The position numbers were made by a program, and so were the translations under genes. A DNA stretch of 64,000 nt from Micromonospora sp. WMMD961 (GTDB lineage: Bacteria; Actinomycetota; Actinomycetes; Mycobacteriales; Micromonosporaceae). Shown piece by piece: positions 42,107 through 50,059 of the stretch. The stretch covers positions 340,501 to 404,500 of the forward strand of contig NZ_JARUBJ010000002.1 in assembly GCF_029626145.1 (NCBI RefSeq). Direction: 5' to 3'. Below the pieces are notes generated by a model, which saw only the letters and a list, made by a program, of their open reading frames with translations, was not told the DNA's origin and ran no database searches. Each line of letters starts with the position of its first letter. The first letter of the stretch is position 1.

Positions 42107-44356
42107 ATGACCGAGCGCAGCGAGGTCATCAGGCAGCAGACCGGGGAGGCCAACTCGATGGGCAGCGTCCAGATCGTCACCACGATCCTCGCGGCCGCCA
42201 TCACCGCCGTGGCGGTGTGGCTTGCGGTGCGTGCGGTCCTGAAGATGACGGCCGTCATCCGGCTCGGGCAGCCCGCGCCGGAGCGGTTCAGCGACAAGGG
42301 CGCCCGCACGAAGACGATGCTGGTGGAGACCGCCGGCCACACCCGGATGCTCAAGTGGGGCGTGGTGGGAGCCGCGCACTGGTTCGTGATGGTCGGCTTC
42401 ATCGTGCTGTCGCTGCTGGTGCTCGAGGCGTACTTCGAGGTGGTCACCCCGACCGGCGGGCTGCCGATCATCGGGCACTGGACGATCTTCGGCCTGGCCA
42501 CCGAGGTCATCACCGTGCTGGGCCTGGTCGGCATCCTGGTGCTGATGGTCATCCGGCTCCGCAACCGGCCGACCCGCCCGGGCGGGCGGTCCCGGTTCAC
42601 CGGCTCGACAATGTGGCAGGGCTACTTCGTCGAGTGGATCGTGCTGCTGGTCCTGATCTTCGGGTTGGTGATCCGCGGCTTCAAGGTCGCCACCGACCAC
42701 TTCGAGTACCCGCTCTGGGCCACCCCGGTCAGCCACGCGGTCGGTGCGGTGCTGCCCGACTGGTCGGACGGGGCCAGCATCGCCGCGCTCATCAAGATCG
42801 CCATCTCGATGACCTGGCTGATCGTAATCTCCCTGAACGTCACCATGGGCGTCGCCTGGCACCGCTTCCTGGCGTTCCCCAACATCTTCTTCAAGCGCGA
42901 GCCGGCCAAGCCCGCCGGCTCCGGCCTCGGGGCGCTGCGCCCGATGACGAGCCAGGGCAAGCCGCTCGACTTCGAGGAGGCCGACCCGGAGAAGGACCAG
43001 TTCGGCGTCGCCCACGTCGAGCAGTTCAGCTGGAAGGGCCTTCTGGACTTCAGCACCTGCACCGAGTGCGGTCGCTGCCAGTCGCAGTGCCCGGCCTGGA
43101 ACACCGGCAAGCCGCTGTCGCCCAAGCTGCTCGTGCTGAGCCTGCGCGACCACGCGTACGCCAAGGCGCCCTACCTGCTCGCCGGTGGCGGCAAGGACCT
43201 GACCGGCGAGGAGAAGGCCACCCAGGCCCAGCTCGCCCACCTGGACGTGCTCTCGCTGGCCGAGGGCGACAAGCCGTTGATCGGCGACGCCGAGTCCGGT
43301 GGCGTCATCGACCCGGATGTGCTCTGGTCCTGCACCACCTGCGGCGCCTGCGTCGAACAGTGCCCGGTGGACATCGAGCACGTGGACCACATCGTCGACA
43401 TGCGCCGCTACCAGGTGCTGATCGAGTCGAGCTTCCCCTCCGAGGCCGGCGTGATGCTGCGCAACCTGGAGAACAAGGGCAACCCGTGGGGCGCCCCGCA
43501 GAACACCCGCGAGGACTGGACCAAGGGCCTGGACTTCGAGGTGCCGCGGGTCGGCGAGGTGGACGACTTCGAGTACCTGTTCTGGGTCGGCTGCGCCGGT
43601 GCGTTCGAGGACCGGGCCAAGAAGACCACCCGCGCGGTCGCCACGCTGCTCAACGAGGCCGGGGTGAAGTTCGCGATCCTGGGCGAGGGCGAGACCTGCT
43701 CCGGCGACCCGGCGCGGCGGATCGGCAACGAGTTCGTATTCCAGATGCTCGCCCAGCAGAACGTGGAGACGCTGAACGAGGCGTTCGAGGGCCGGGACAA
43801 GGCCAAGCGCAAGATCGTGGCGACCTGCCCGCACTGCTTCAACACCCTGGGCAACGAGTACGGCCAGCTCGGTGGCGAGTTCGAAGTGGTCCACCACACC
43901 CAGCTGCTGGCCCACCTGGTCGCCGCCGGCAAGCTCACCCCGGTGCAGCCGGTCGACGGCGGTGTCACCTACCACGACCCCTGCTACCTGGGCCGGCACA
44001 ACCGGATCTTCGCGGCCCCTCGGGAGGTCCTCGGCGACGCCATCGAGGGCGACCTCACCGAGATGCCGCGTAACAGCGAGCGCTCCTTCTGCTGCGGCGC
44101 CGGCGGTGCCCGGATGTGGATGGAGGAGAAGATCGGCAAGCGCATCAACGTGGACCGGGTCGAGGAGGCCATGGCCACCGGTGCGAAGACGGTCGCCGTC
44201 GGCTGCCCGTTCTGCTCGACCATGCTCAACGACGGGGTCAACGGCAAGGGCGCCGGCGAGCAGGTCGAAGTGATCGACGTGGCGAGCGTGCTGCTCCGTT
44301 CGGTCAAGCCGGAGCAGCCGCAGGGCGGCAGGGACACCGCGCCGATCGGCGGCTGA
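42107..44356 (+). CDS. Membrane heterodisulfide-reductase-like Fe-S oxidoreductase
   Basis: 749 aa from ATG 42107; an in-frame ATG at 42158 with GGGGAGG upstream is the alternative (732 aa). Five to six membrane helices fill residues 20-280 (NarI/HdrE-like, with His in SHAV and WHRF as possible heme ligands). A ferredoxin domain with two [4Fe-4S] motifs, CTECGRCQSQCP and CTTCGACVEQCP, follows. Two CCG domains end it (GCAGAF...CSGD...CPHC and DPCYLG...CCGAGG...GCPFC). This matches M. tuberculosis Rv0338c, an essential HdrB/GlpC-like quinone-linked oxidoreductase. The electron donor is not known from context. Confidence 0.88.
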   Translation: MTERSEVIRQQTGEANSMGSVQIVTTILAAAITAVAVWLAVRAVLKMTAVIRLGQPAPERFSDKGARTKTMLVETAGHTRMLKWGVVGAAHWFVMVGFIVLSLLVLEAYFEVVTPTGGLPIIGHWTIFGLATEVITVLGLVGILVLMVIRLRNRPTRPGGRSRFTGSTMWQGYFVEWIVLLVLIFGLVIRGFKVATDHFEYPLWATPVSHAVGAVLPDWSDGASIAALIKIAISMTWLIVISLNVTMGVAWHRFLAFPNIFFKREPAKPAGSGLGALRPMTSQGKPLDFEEADPEKDQFGVAHVEQFSWKGLLDFSTCTECGRCQSQCPAWNTGKPLSPKLLVLSLRDHAYAKAPYLLAGGGKDLTGEEKATQAQLAHLDVLSLAEGDKPLIGDAESGGVIDPDVLWSCTTCGACVEQCPVDIEHVDHIVDMRRYQVLIESSFPSEAGVMLRNLENKGNPWGAPQNTREDWTKGLDFEVPRVGEVDDFEYLFWVGCAGAFEDRAKKTTRAVATLLNEAGVKFAILGEGETCSGDPARRIGNEFVFQMLAQQNVETLNEAFEGRDKAKRKIVATCPHCFNTLGNEYGQLGGEFEVVHHTQLLAHLVAAGKLTPVQPVDGGVTYHDPCYLGRHNRIFAAPREVLGDAIEGDLTEMPRNSERSFCCGAGGARMWMEEKIGKRINVDRVEEAMATGAKTVAVGCPFCSTMLNDGVNGKGAGEQVEVIDVASVLLRSVKPEQPQGGRDTAPIGG

Positions 44357-44383
44357 GACGCGTACACCCGGGATCTGTTCATC

Positions 44384-44416
44384 GACGACGGCGGCCTCCT
44401 GCGGGCCGCCGTCGTC
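44384..44416 (+). terminator. Terminator after the Fe-S oxidoreductase
   Basis: GACGACGGCGGC (44384-44395) pairs perfectly with 44405-44416 around a 9-nt loop, 27 bp past the stop. Confidence 0.7.
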
Positions 44417-44466
44417 GTGCAAGAATCTCGCCGAGGTGAGGCGACATCGACAGCCTGCTCTGGACG

Positions 44467-45786
44467 ATGCTGTTACCCCTGGTCGGCTTCGTCGCGCTGA
44501 CCGCGGGCAACGCGTTCTTCGTCGCGGCCGAGTTCGCCCTGGTCACGGTCGACCGCGCGGAGATCGACAGGCGGGCCGCCGCGGGCGACCAGGCCGCCCT
44601 GACGGTACGCACGGCGCTACGCGAACTCTCCTTCCAGCTCTCCGGCGCGCAGCTCGGCATCACCATCACCGCGCTGCTCACCGGTTACCTGGCCGAACCG
44701 GCCCTGGCCCGGATCTTCACCCCGCTGCTACGCCCGATGGCCGGGGAGAACACCGAGCGGTTCACCCCGTTCCTCGCGCTGGCCCTGGCGACCCTGATCT
44801 CCATGCTCTTCGGTGAGTTGGTGCCGAAGAACGCCGCGCTGGCCCGGCCCATGCCGGCGGCACTGGCCACGGCCGGCCCGATGCACGCCTTCTCCCGGGC
44901 GTTCGGCTGGCTGATCCGCGGGTTGAACGGCTCGGCGAACCGGCTCGTCCGGGCGCTCGGCGTGGAACCACAGGAGGAGCTGGCCAGCGCCCGCTCGCCG
45001 GAGGAACTGGGACTGCTGGCGGCCATCTCGGCCCGGGCCGGCGCGTTGCCGTCGGACACCGCGATGCTGCTGCGCCGCACCATCCGGTTCGGCGACAAGC
45101 GGGCCGCCGAGGCGATGACCCCCCGGGTGGACGTCGTCGCGCTGCGCGCCACCGCCACCGTGGCCGAGCTGCTGGAGGCGTCCCGGCGGACCGGACGGAC
45201 GCGCTTCCCGGTGTACGAGGAGACCCTCGATCTGGTCACCGGGGTGGCCGGAGTGCCCGACGCGCTGGGCGTGCCGCTGGCCGCCCGGGCGTCGACCATG
45301 GTCGGCGCGGTGGCCCGCGAGCCGGTGTACGTGCCGGAGAGTCTCAATCTGAACGGCGTGCTGGCCGCGTTGAAGGCCGCCGGCGCCGACCTGGCCATCG
45401 TGGTGGACGAGTACGGCGGCACCGACGGGGTGGTCACCGTCGAGGACCTGGTCGAGGAGTTGGTGGGGGAGATCGCCGACGAGTTCGACCCGGCGAGCGT
45501 GGACGACCCCGGTGCGACCGAGCTGACCGTGCCCGGCGGTGAGCGCACCGTGCTGGTCGACGGGGTCCTCCGCTCCGACGAGCTGGCCGAGCAGACCGGC
45601 TTCCGGCTTCCCGAGGGGCCGTACGAGACGTTGGCCGGGTTCCTGATGGCCCGGCTCGGGCACATCCCGCTGGCCGGTGAGACGGTCGAGGCCGGTGGCT
45701 GGGAGTTCACCGTGGTGGAGGTGGAACGGCACCGGATCGAGCAGGCCCGGGTGTTGCGCCCGGCGGATCCGGACGACGATGACTGA
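44467..45786 (+). CDS. CNNM/CorC-type (HlyC) membrane protein with CBS pair
   Basis: 439 aa from the ATG at 44467. DUF21/CNNM domain with three to four helices (about 1-180; GNAFFVAAEFALVTVDRAEI, LSGAQLGITITALLTGYLAEPAL, LFGELVPKNAALARP), a CBS pair (about 215-345; MTPRVDVVALRATATVAELLEASRRTGRTRFPVYEE and DEYGGTDGVVTVEDLVEELVGEI), and a C-terminal CorC/HlyC domain (about 355-430). Family members are Mg2+/Co2+ exporters or regulators. A good Shine-Dalgarno, GAGGTGAG (44433-44440), sits 5 nt before an in-frame ATC at 44446, hinting at a seven-residue longer protein with a non-AUG start. Coupled to the next gene. Confidence 0.9.
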   Translation: MLLPLVGFVALTAGNAFFVAAEFALVTVDRAEIDRRAAAGDQAALTVRTALRELSFQLSGAQLGITITALLTGYLAEPALARIFTPLLRPMAGENTERFTPFLALALATLISMLFGELVPKNAALARPMPAALATAGPMHAFSRAFGWLIRGLNGSANRLVRALGVEPQEELASARSPEELGLLAAISARAGALPSDTAMLLRRTIRFGDKRAAEAMTPRVDVVALRATATVAELLEASRRTGRTRFPVYEETLDLVTGVAGVPDALGVPLAARASTMVGAVAREPVYVPESLNLNGVLAALKAAGADLAIVVDEYGGTDGVVTVEDLVEELVGEIADEFDPASVDDPGATELTVPGGERTVLVDGVLRSDELAEQTGFRLPEGPYETLAGFLMARLGHIPLAGETVEAGGWEFTVVEVERHRIEQARVLRPADPDDDD

Positions 45787-46780
45787 GCTGCTGGTGACCA
45801 TGCTGCTGCTGCTCGGCAACGGGTTCTTCGTGGGCAGTGAGTTCGCGCTCATCGCCTCCCGCCGGACGGTGATCGAGCCGTTGGCCGCACTGTCGAAACG
45901 CGCCCGCTGGGCGTTGTCGGCGATGAACCAGATCCCGTTGATGATCGCCGGCGCGCAGCTCGGCATCACGGTCTGCTCGCTGGGGCTGGGCGCGATCGCC
46001 GAGCCGGCCCTGGCGCACCTGCTGGAGCCGCCGTTCCACGCGGCCGGGCTGCCCGAGAGTGCGGTACACCCGGTGGCGTTCGTGCTGGCCCTGGGCGTCG
46101 TGGTCTTCCTGCACACGGTCGTCGGCGAGATGGTGCCGAAGAACATCACGCTGGCCGGTCCGGAGGTCTCCGCGCTCTGGCTCGGCCCGGCGATGCTGGC
46201 GTTCTGCGTGGCCACCAAGCCGCTGCTGCTCGCGATGAAGTGGGCGGCCCGCCGGGTGCTCGCGTTCTGGCGCATCGAAGCGTCCGAGGCGGTGAAGACC
46301 GTCTTCACCGCCGAGGAGTTGGCCGGGCTCGTCTCGCAGGCGCGCACCGAGGGTCTGCTCGACGAGGAGCAGCACGTACGGATCACCGGCGCGCTGGCCC
46401 TGCACAGCCGAACGGCGGCGGACGCGCTACAACCGTGGTCGACGGTGGTCACGGTGGCCGAGGACGTCTCACCGGCCTCGCTGGAGGTGCTGGCGACGCG
46501 GACCGGCCGGTCCCGGTTCCCGGTGGTGCAGCGGTCGACCCGCCGGGTGCTCGGCTTCGTGCACGTCAAGGACGTGCTCGGGTACGCCGGGCAGGGTCGC
46601 CGGTCGCCCGTGCCGGCCCGGGTCTACCGACCGCTGGCGGTGGTGCCGCCGGAGCGCACGCTGGCCGACCTGCTGCTGGCCATGCGCCGCGAGCGGCGGC
46701 ACATGGTGCTGGTCAGCGACGGCCGGCGCCCTCTAGGTGTGGTCACCCTCGATGACGTATTGACCGCAATCGTTGGGTGA
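45779..46780 (+). CDS. Second CNNM/CBS membrane protein, lacking the CorC domain
   Basis: 333 aa from ATG 45779, overlapping the previous stop by 8 nt. CNNM domain with GNGFFVGSEFALIASRRTVIEPL, IAGAQLGITVCSLGLGAIAEPAL and VVGEMVPKNITLAGP; then a CBS pair ending RRPLGVVTLDDVLTAIVG. It stops there, about 80-100 residues before the CorC/HlyC domain its neighbour has. Paired long/short CNNM genes are common in actinobacteria and may form a heterodimer in which only one chain has the CorC domain (inference). Confidence 0.88.
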   Translation: MTELLVTMLLLLGNGFFVGSEFALIASRRTVIEPLAALSKRARWALSAMNQIPLMIAGAQLGITVCSLGLGAIAEPALAHLLEPPFHAAGLPESAVHPVAFVLALGVVVFLHTVVGEMVPKNITLAGPEVSALWLGPAMLAFCVATKPLLLAMKWAARRVLAFWRIEASEAVKTVFTAEELAGLVSQARTEGLLDEEQHVRITGALALHSRTAADALQPWSTVVTVAEDVSPASLEVLATRTGRSRFPVVQRSTRRVLGFVHVKDVLGYAGQGRRSPVPARVYRPLAVVPPERTLADLLLAMRRERRHMVLVSDGRRPLGVVTLDDVLTAIVG

Positions 46781-46953
46781 ATGACCAATACCCTTGGTGT
46801 GCAAGCAGTTGCACGACAGTGATGGTTCCTTCGCCCGCCTTGATTACCGCTCCGAGCTTCCCTAATGTGAGGCACCGACCGCTGTGGGTCGTCTGCCTCG
46901 GCCCTTCCCTCACGCGAGGCGCCCGGCGGTCGGTTGCAAAGGAGTCGGTGCCG

Positions 46954-47961
46954 GTGGCAACCATGCCCCCTCATCGTCACGACCTGAAAATGTCTGCTCG
47001 GCCAGGGCGCCTCCGCCGCGGCGCCCACCGCCTGCTGGTCCTGGTCGCCGCCGCCGCAGTCGGCGCCGGTCTGCTCGCCGCGCCGGCGCACGCCGAGCCC
47101 ACGGTCGACGAGATCGAGGCGCAGATCGACAAGAAGTGGGAGCAGTTGGAGCCCACCATCGAGCAGTACAACAAGGTTCGGGCGCAGCTGAAGGTCAACC
47201 GGCAGAAGTCGGCAGACCTGCAGAAGAAGATCGAGCCGCTGGCGTTGCAGAGTGAACTGGCGCTCAACCGGGTCGGCGACCTCGCGTCCCGTTACTACAT
47301 CTCCGGCCCGTCGCACGACATCGGATCGCTGCTGGTCAGCGTCAAGCCGGACACGCTCACCGAGCAGCTCACCGTCCTCGACCGGCTGGCCGCGCAGGAG
47401 CGCAAGGAGGTCGAAAGTGTGCTGGCCGTGCGGGCCAAGTACGACGGCGAGAAGCAGAAGTTGGACGCGCTGATCGCCACCCAGACCACGCAGCAGAACG
47501 AGCTGGCGGCCAAGAAGAAGCAGATCGACGCCGAGATCAAGCAGCTTGAGGCGTCGATGCCCAAGACCACGGTCAAGACCGCCGGCTGCCCGACAATCAA
47601 CGGTGTGACCAGCACGGCTGCCCAGAAGGCCATCAAGACCGCCTGCCAGCAGGTCGGTGATCCGTACGTCTGGGGCGCCACCGGGCCGAACTCGTTCGAC
47701 TGCTCGGGCTTGACCCAGTACGCCTACAAGTCGGCCGGGATCTACCTCACTCACCACACCGGTGACCAGTGGAATGAGGGCAAGGCGGTCGCGCGAGCCG
47801 ATGCCCGCCCCGGTGACCTGGTCTTCTTCTTCTCCGGCCTGAGTCATGTGGGGCTGTATCTGGGTAACAACCAGATGGTGCACGCGCCGCGGGCCGGCAA
47901 ACCGGTGCAGGTGGCCAGCATCAACACCATGCCCGTGGCCGGTTTCCGCAGACCCGGCTGA
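46954..47961 (+). CDS. Secreted NlpC/P60 peptidoglycan endopeptidase (first copy)
   Basis: 335 aa if started at the GTG at 46954, 9 nt after AAAGGAG; a GTG at 46948 is too close, and the frame upstream is non-coding. A signal peptide (about 20-50, HRLLVLVAAAAVGAGLLAAPAHAEP) is followed by a long coiled coil (about 52-190; EIEAQIDKKWEQLEPTIEQYNK and repeats of AAKKKQID type). A C-terminal NlpC/P60 domain has Cys in NSFDCSGLTQYAY (about 250) and His in SHVGLYLG (about 299). It resembles RipA/Cgl-type D,L-endopeptidases acting in septum splitting, with the coiled coil as autoinhibitory or FtsX-binding segment. Confidence 0.85.
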   Translation: MATMPPHRHDLKMSARPGRLRRGAHRLLVLVAAAAVGAGLLAAPAHAEPTVDEIEAQIDKKWEQLEPTIEQYNKVRAQLKVNRQKSADLQKKIEPLALQSELALNRVGDLASRYYISGPSHDIGSLLVSVKPDTLTEQLTVLDRLAAQERKEVESVLAVRAKYDGEKQKLDALIATQTTQQNELAAKKKQIDAEIKQLEASMPKTTVKTAGCPTINGVTSTAAQKAIKTACQQVGDPYVWGATGPNSFDCSGLTQYAYKSAGIYLTHHTGDQWNEGKAVARADARPGDLVFFFSGLSHVGLYLGNNQMVHAPRAGKPVQVASINTMPVAGFRRPG

Positions 47962-47975
47962 TCCACGAGCGTGAC

Positions 47976-48005
47976 GAGGGCCCCGGTCGGACGACCGGGG
48001 CCCTC
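47976..48005 (+). terminator. Terminator after the first NlpC/P60 gene
   Basis: GAGGGCCCCGGTCG (47976-47989) and its complement (47992-48005) form a 13- to 14-bp stem 14 bp past the stop. Confidence 0.75.
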
Positions 48006-48076
48006 TGTCGTCACTGGACCCGTCCGCACCCTCGGTAACCCTGCCCGACCGGTACGGAGTGTCACGGCCGCACGGG

Positions 48077-48106
48077 TTGCGGATCGGTAACAGGCGTCTC
48101 TACTCT
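48077..48106 (+). promoter_or_regulatory. Promoter of the riboswitch-controlled NlpC/P60 gene
   Basis: TTGCGG (48077-48082) and TACTCT (48101-48106) with an 18-bp spacer lie immediately upstream of the riboswitch. Confidence 0.45.
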
Positions 48107-48112
48107 GGTCAT

Positions 48113-48282
48113 TTGTCGGCCCGACAGCAGCTCCGCCCAGCCCGGGCGGTAACGGACCGACACCGCCGAGTCGTTTCCGAGCGAACCGGGGACCCAGGTC
48201 CCTCGGGGTGAATCCGCAGCCACTGCGGTAGGGCGCCGACTTCCCGCCCGAACCCGTCAGCTAACCCGGTAGGCGGTCAGGA
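48113..48282 (+). promoter_or_regulatory. ydaO/yuaA-type c-di-AMP riboswitch
   Basis: The 5' leader of the second NlpC/P60 gene has the ydaO hallmarks in order: paired GTCGGCCCG/CGGACCGAC ends, GAGCGAACCGGGGACC, GGGGTGAATCCGCAG...CTGCGGTAGGGCGCCGACTTCCCG, and the 3' conserved block CCCGAACCCGTCAGCTAACC followed by CGGTAGGCGG (48247-48276). In Streptomyces and other actinobacteria this element controls rpfA and NlpC/P60 wall hydrolases and is turned off by c-di-AMP. The ribosome binding site AAGAAGGAG follows directly, so control of translation or of a transcription attenuator are both possible. Confidence 0.88.
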
Positions 48283-48302
48283 AGAAGGAGTACGGAACCC
48301 CG

Positions 48303-49343
48303 GTGGCACTCCATGCCCCGCGGCCGTCGTCCGAGCGGTCGGCAGCAGCCGGCCCGACGTCGATCGTGCCGCGCCCACGCTGGTCCCGCTTCACCGCCGC
48401 TCTCGCCGCGCTGGTCGGCGTCGCCGTCGTCCTGACCGGCAGCGCCGCTGTGGCCCACGCCGACCCGTCGGTCGCCGAGATCGAGCGCCAGATCGACGAG
48501 GACTGGAACAAGCTCGAACCGATCATCGAACGGCACAACGCCACCCGGGCCGACCTCGCCGTCAAGCGCAAGCAGGCGGACGCCCTGGCCACCCGGATCG
48601 CCCCGCTCGAACAGCAGGTCGACGCCGCGATGGACAAGGTCAGCGCGCTGGCCGTGCGGGCGTACAAGGGCGAGACCGTCTCGACCGTCAACGCGATGTT
48701 GGGCAGCTCGTCACCCAGCGAGGTGGTCAGTCAGCTCGAAATGCTCGACCGGTTCGCGCACAACCAGCAGCAGGACGTACGCGAGGTGGCCGACCTGCGG
48801 GACGAGTTGGCCGCGCAGAAGGCGCCGCTGGACGAGATGGTGGCCCAACTGACCCGTACCGAGGCCCAGTTGGCGGCGAAGAAGAAGCAGATCAACGAAG
48901 AGATCGACCGGCTGCAGAAGCTGCGCCTCAAGGTGTACGGCAACGGCGGCGGCGGCCCGCTGCGTCCGGCGCCCTGCCCCGCCAGCTATCCCGGCGGCGC
49001 TGCGGGCACGGCGGTCAAGTTCGCCTGCGCGCAGATCGGCAAGCCGTACGTGTGGGGCGCCGAGGGCCCGAACTCGTACGACTGCTCCGGGCTCATGCTG
49101 GCCGCCTGGGCGAAGGCCGGTGTGTCGTTGCCGCACAACGCCGCCCAGCAGAGCCGAGTCACCAAGGACGTCAGCAAGGCCGACCTGCGCCCTGGCGACC
49201 TGGTCTTCTACTACAGCGACATCCACCACGTCGGCATGTACGTCGGCGACGGCTGGGTGGTGCACGCCTCACAGGCCGGCCAACCGGTCAAGATGAAGAA
49301 GGTCGACGACGGCCCGATCCACAGCTACGGCCGTCCAGGCTGA
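48303..49343 (+). CDS. Secreted NlpC/P60 peptidoglycan endopeptidase (second copy)
   Basis: 346 aa, GTG start 12 nt after AAGGAG. Signal peptide about 25-58 (WSRFTAALAALVGVAVVLTGSAAVAHAD). Coiled coil about 60-215 with the same block order as its upstream neighbour (VAEIERQIDEDWNKLEPIIERHN, AAKKKQINEEIDRLQKLR). NlpC/P60 domain with VWGAEGPNSYDCSGLMLAAWAKAG (Cys about 261) and HHVGMYVGDGWVVHA. It is a tandem paralogue of the gene at 46954 but has its own promoter and a c-di-AMP riboswitch, so expression should follow cell-wall stress or osmotic state. Confidence 0.9.
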   Translation: MALHAPRPSSERSAAAGPTSIVPRPRWSRFTAALAALVGVAVVLTGSAAVAHADPSVAEIERQIDEDWNKLEPIIERHNATRADLAVKRKQADALATRIAPLEQQVDAAMDKVSALAVRAYKGETVSTVNAMLGSSSPSEVVSQLEMLDRFAHNQQQDVREVADLRDELAAQKAPLDEMVAQLTRTEAQLAAKKKQINEEIDRLQKLRLKVYGNGGGGPLRPAPCPASYPGGAAGTAVKFACAQIGKPYVWGAEGPNSYDCSGLMLAAWAKAGVSLPHNAAQQSRVTKDVSKADLRPGDLVFYYSDIHHVGMYVGDGWVVHASQAGQPVKMKKVDDGPIHSYGRPG

Positions 49344-49359
49344 TCGAGAGTGACCGAAG

Positions 49360-49390
49360 GGCCCGTCGCGATCCCGTCGCGGCGGGCCCT
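49360..49390. terminator. Terminator between NlpC/P60 and dcd
   Basis: GGGCCCGTCGCGA (49360-49372) pairs with TCGCGGCGGGCCC (49378-49390) with one mismatch and a 5-nt loop, between convergent genes. Confidence 0.7.
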
Positions 49391-49403
49391 CGCCGTCAGG
49401 CGG

Positions 49404-49982
49404 TCAGCGGGTCGGCCAGGTGCGCCAGTGCTGCCAGGCGCGACTCGGTGTCGGGCCCCGCTGGCCCTGGTAGCGGGATCCGTAGACCACCGAGCCGTAC
49501 GGGTGCTCGGCCGGCGAGGAGAGCCGGAAGATGCAGAGCTGCCCGATCTTCATGCCCGGCCAGAGGGTGATCGGCAGGTTCGCCACGTTGGAGAGCTCAA
49601 GCGTCACGTGACCGGAGAAGCCCGGGTCGATGAACCCGGCGGTGGAGTGCGTGAGCAGCCCGAGCCGGCCCAGTGAGCTCTTGCCTTCGAGTCGGCCGGC
49701 GAGCTGGTCGCCCAGCGAGATGACCTCAAGCGTCGACGCCAGCACGAACTCGCCCGGGTGCAGCACGAACGGCTCGCCGTCGGGCACCTCGACCGCCGAG
49801 GTCAGGTCGTCCTGTTGCATCGCCGGATCGATGTGCGTGTAGAGGTGGTTGTTGAACACCCGGAACAGCCGGTCGAGTCGGACGTCGATGCTGGAGGGTT
49901 GGACCAGCGTGGGCTCGAATGGTTCCAGACCCAGCGTGCCGGCCTTGATCTCGGAGACCAGGTCGCGGTCGGAGAGCAGCAT
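49404..49982 (-). CDS. dcd: dCTP deaminase (probably bifunctional, dUMP-forming)
   Basis: 192 aa from the ATG at 49982. Motifs: QPSSIDVRLDRLFRVF, FVLHPGEFVLASTLE, the active-site segment RLEGKSSLGRLGLLTHSTAGFIDPGFSGHVTLELSN with its catalytic Glu, and a C-terminal lid YQGQRGPTPSR. Length and motifs match the mycobacterial Dcd that converts dCTP to dUMP. It feeds thymidylate synthesis and keeps dUTP low. Its promoter region is shared with the divergent gene at 50060, which carries a LexA-like box. Confidence 0.93.
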   Translation of the reverse strand: MLLSDRDLVSEIKAGTLGLEPFEPTLVQPSSIDVRLDRLFRVFNNHLYTHIDPAMQQDDLTSAVEVPDGEPFVLHPGEFVLASTLEVISLGDQLAGRLEGKSSLGRLGLLTHSTAGFIDPGFSGHVTLELSNVANLPITLWPGMKIGQLCIFRLSSPAEHPYGSVVYGSRYQGQRGPTPSRAWQHWRTWPTR

Positions 49983-49988
49983 CGGACC

Positions 49989-49994
49989 ACCATA
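49989..49994 (-). promoter_or_regulatory. -10 element of dcd (leaderless)
   Basis: On the minus strand TATGGT is followed by 6 nt and the ATG at 49982, with no ribosome binding site. Confidence 0.45.
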
Positions 49995-50031
49995 GCGAGG
50001 CACGCGATGACCAGCGTGTCGAGGTCGCTGA

Positions 50032-50047
50032 TCGTACATTTGTTCGA
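50032..50047. promoter_or_regulatory. LexA-like SOS box
   Basis: TCGTACATTTGTTCGA matches the actinobacterial LexA consensus TCGAAC-N4-GTTCGA at 11 of 12 fixed positions. It lies directly upstream of the -10 TAGAAT (50048-50053) of the divergent gene, where bound LexA would block initiation. The dcd -10 is about 40 bp away on the other side. Confidence 0.65.
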
Positions 50048-50053
50048 TAGAAT
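50048..50053 (+). promoter_or_regulatory. -10 element of the PPOX-family gene (leaderless)
   Basis: TAGAAT ends 6 nt before the ATG at 50060, adjoining the LexA-like box. Confidence 0.5.
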
Positions 50054-50059
50054 GCTCGC

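Noticed and set aside
41984..44422. 812-codon minus-strand frame opposite the Fe-S oxidoreductase
   Set aside because: Antisense shadow; the plus strand shows all cysteine motifs of the HdrB/GlpC family.
46777..46953. Longer N-terminus of the first NlpC/P60 protein
   Set aside because: Residues upstream of the GTG at 46954 are not signal-peptide-like, and AAAGGAG fits 46954.
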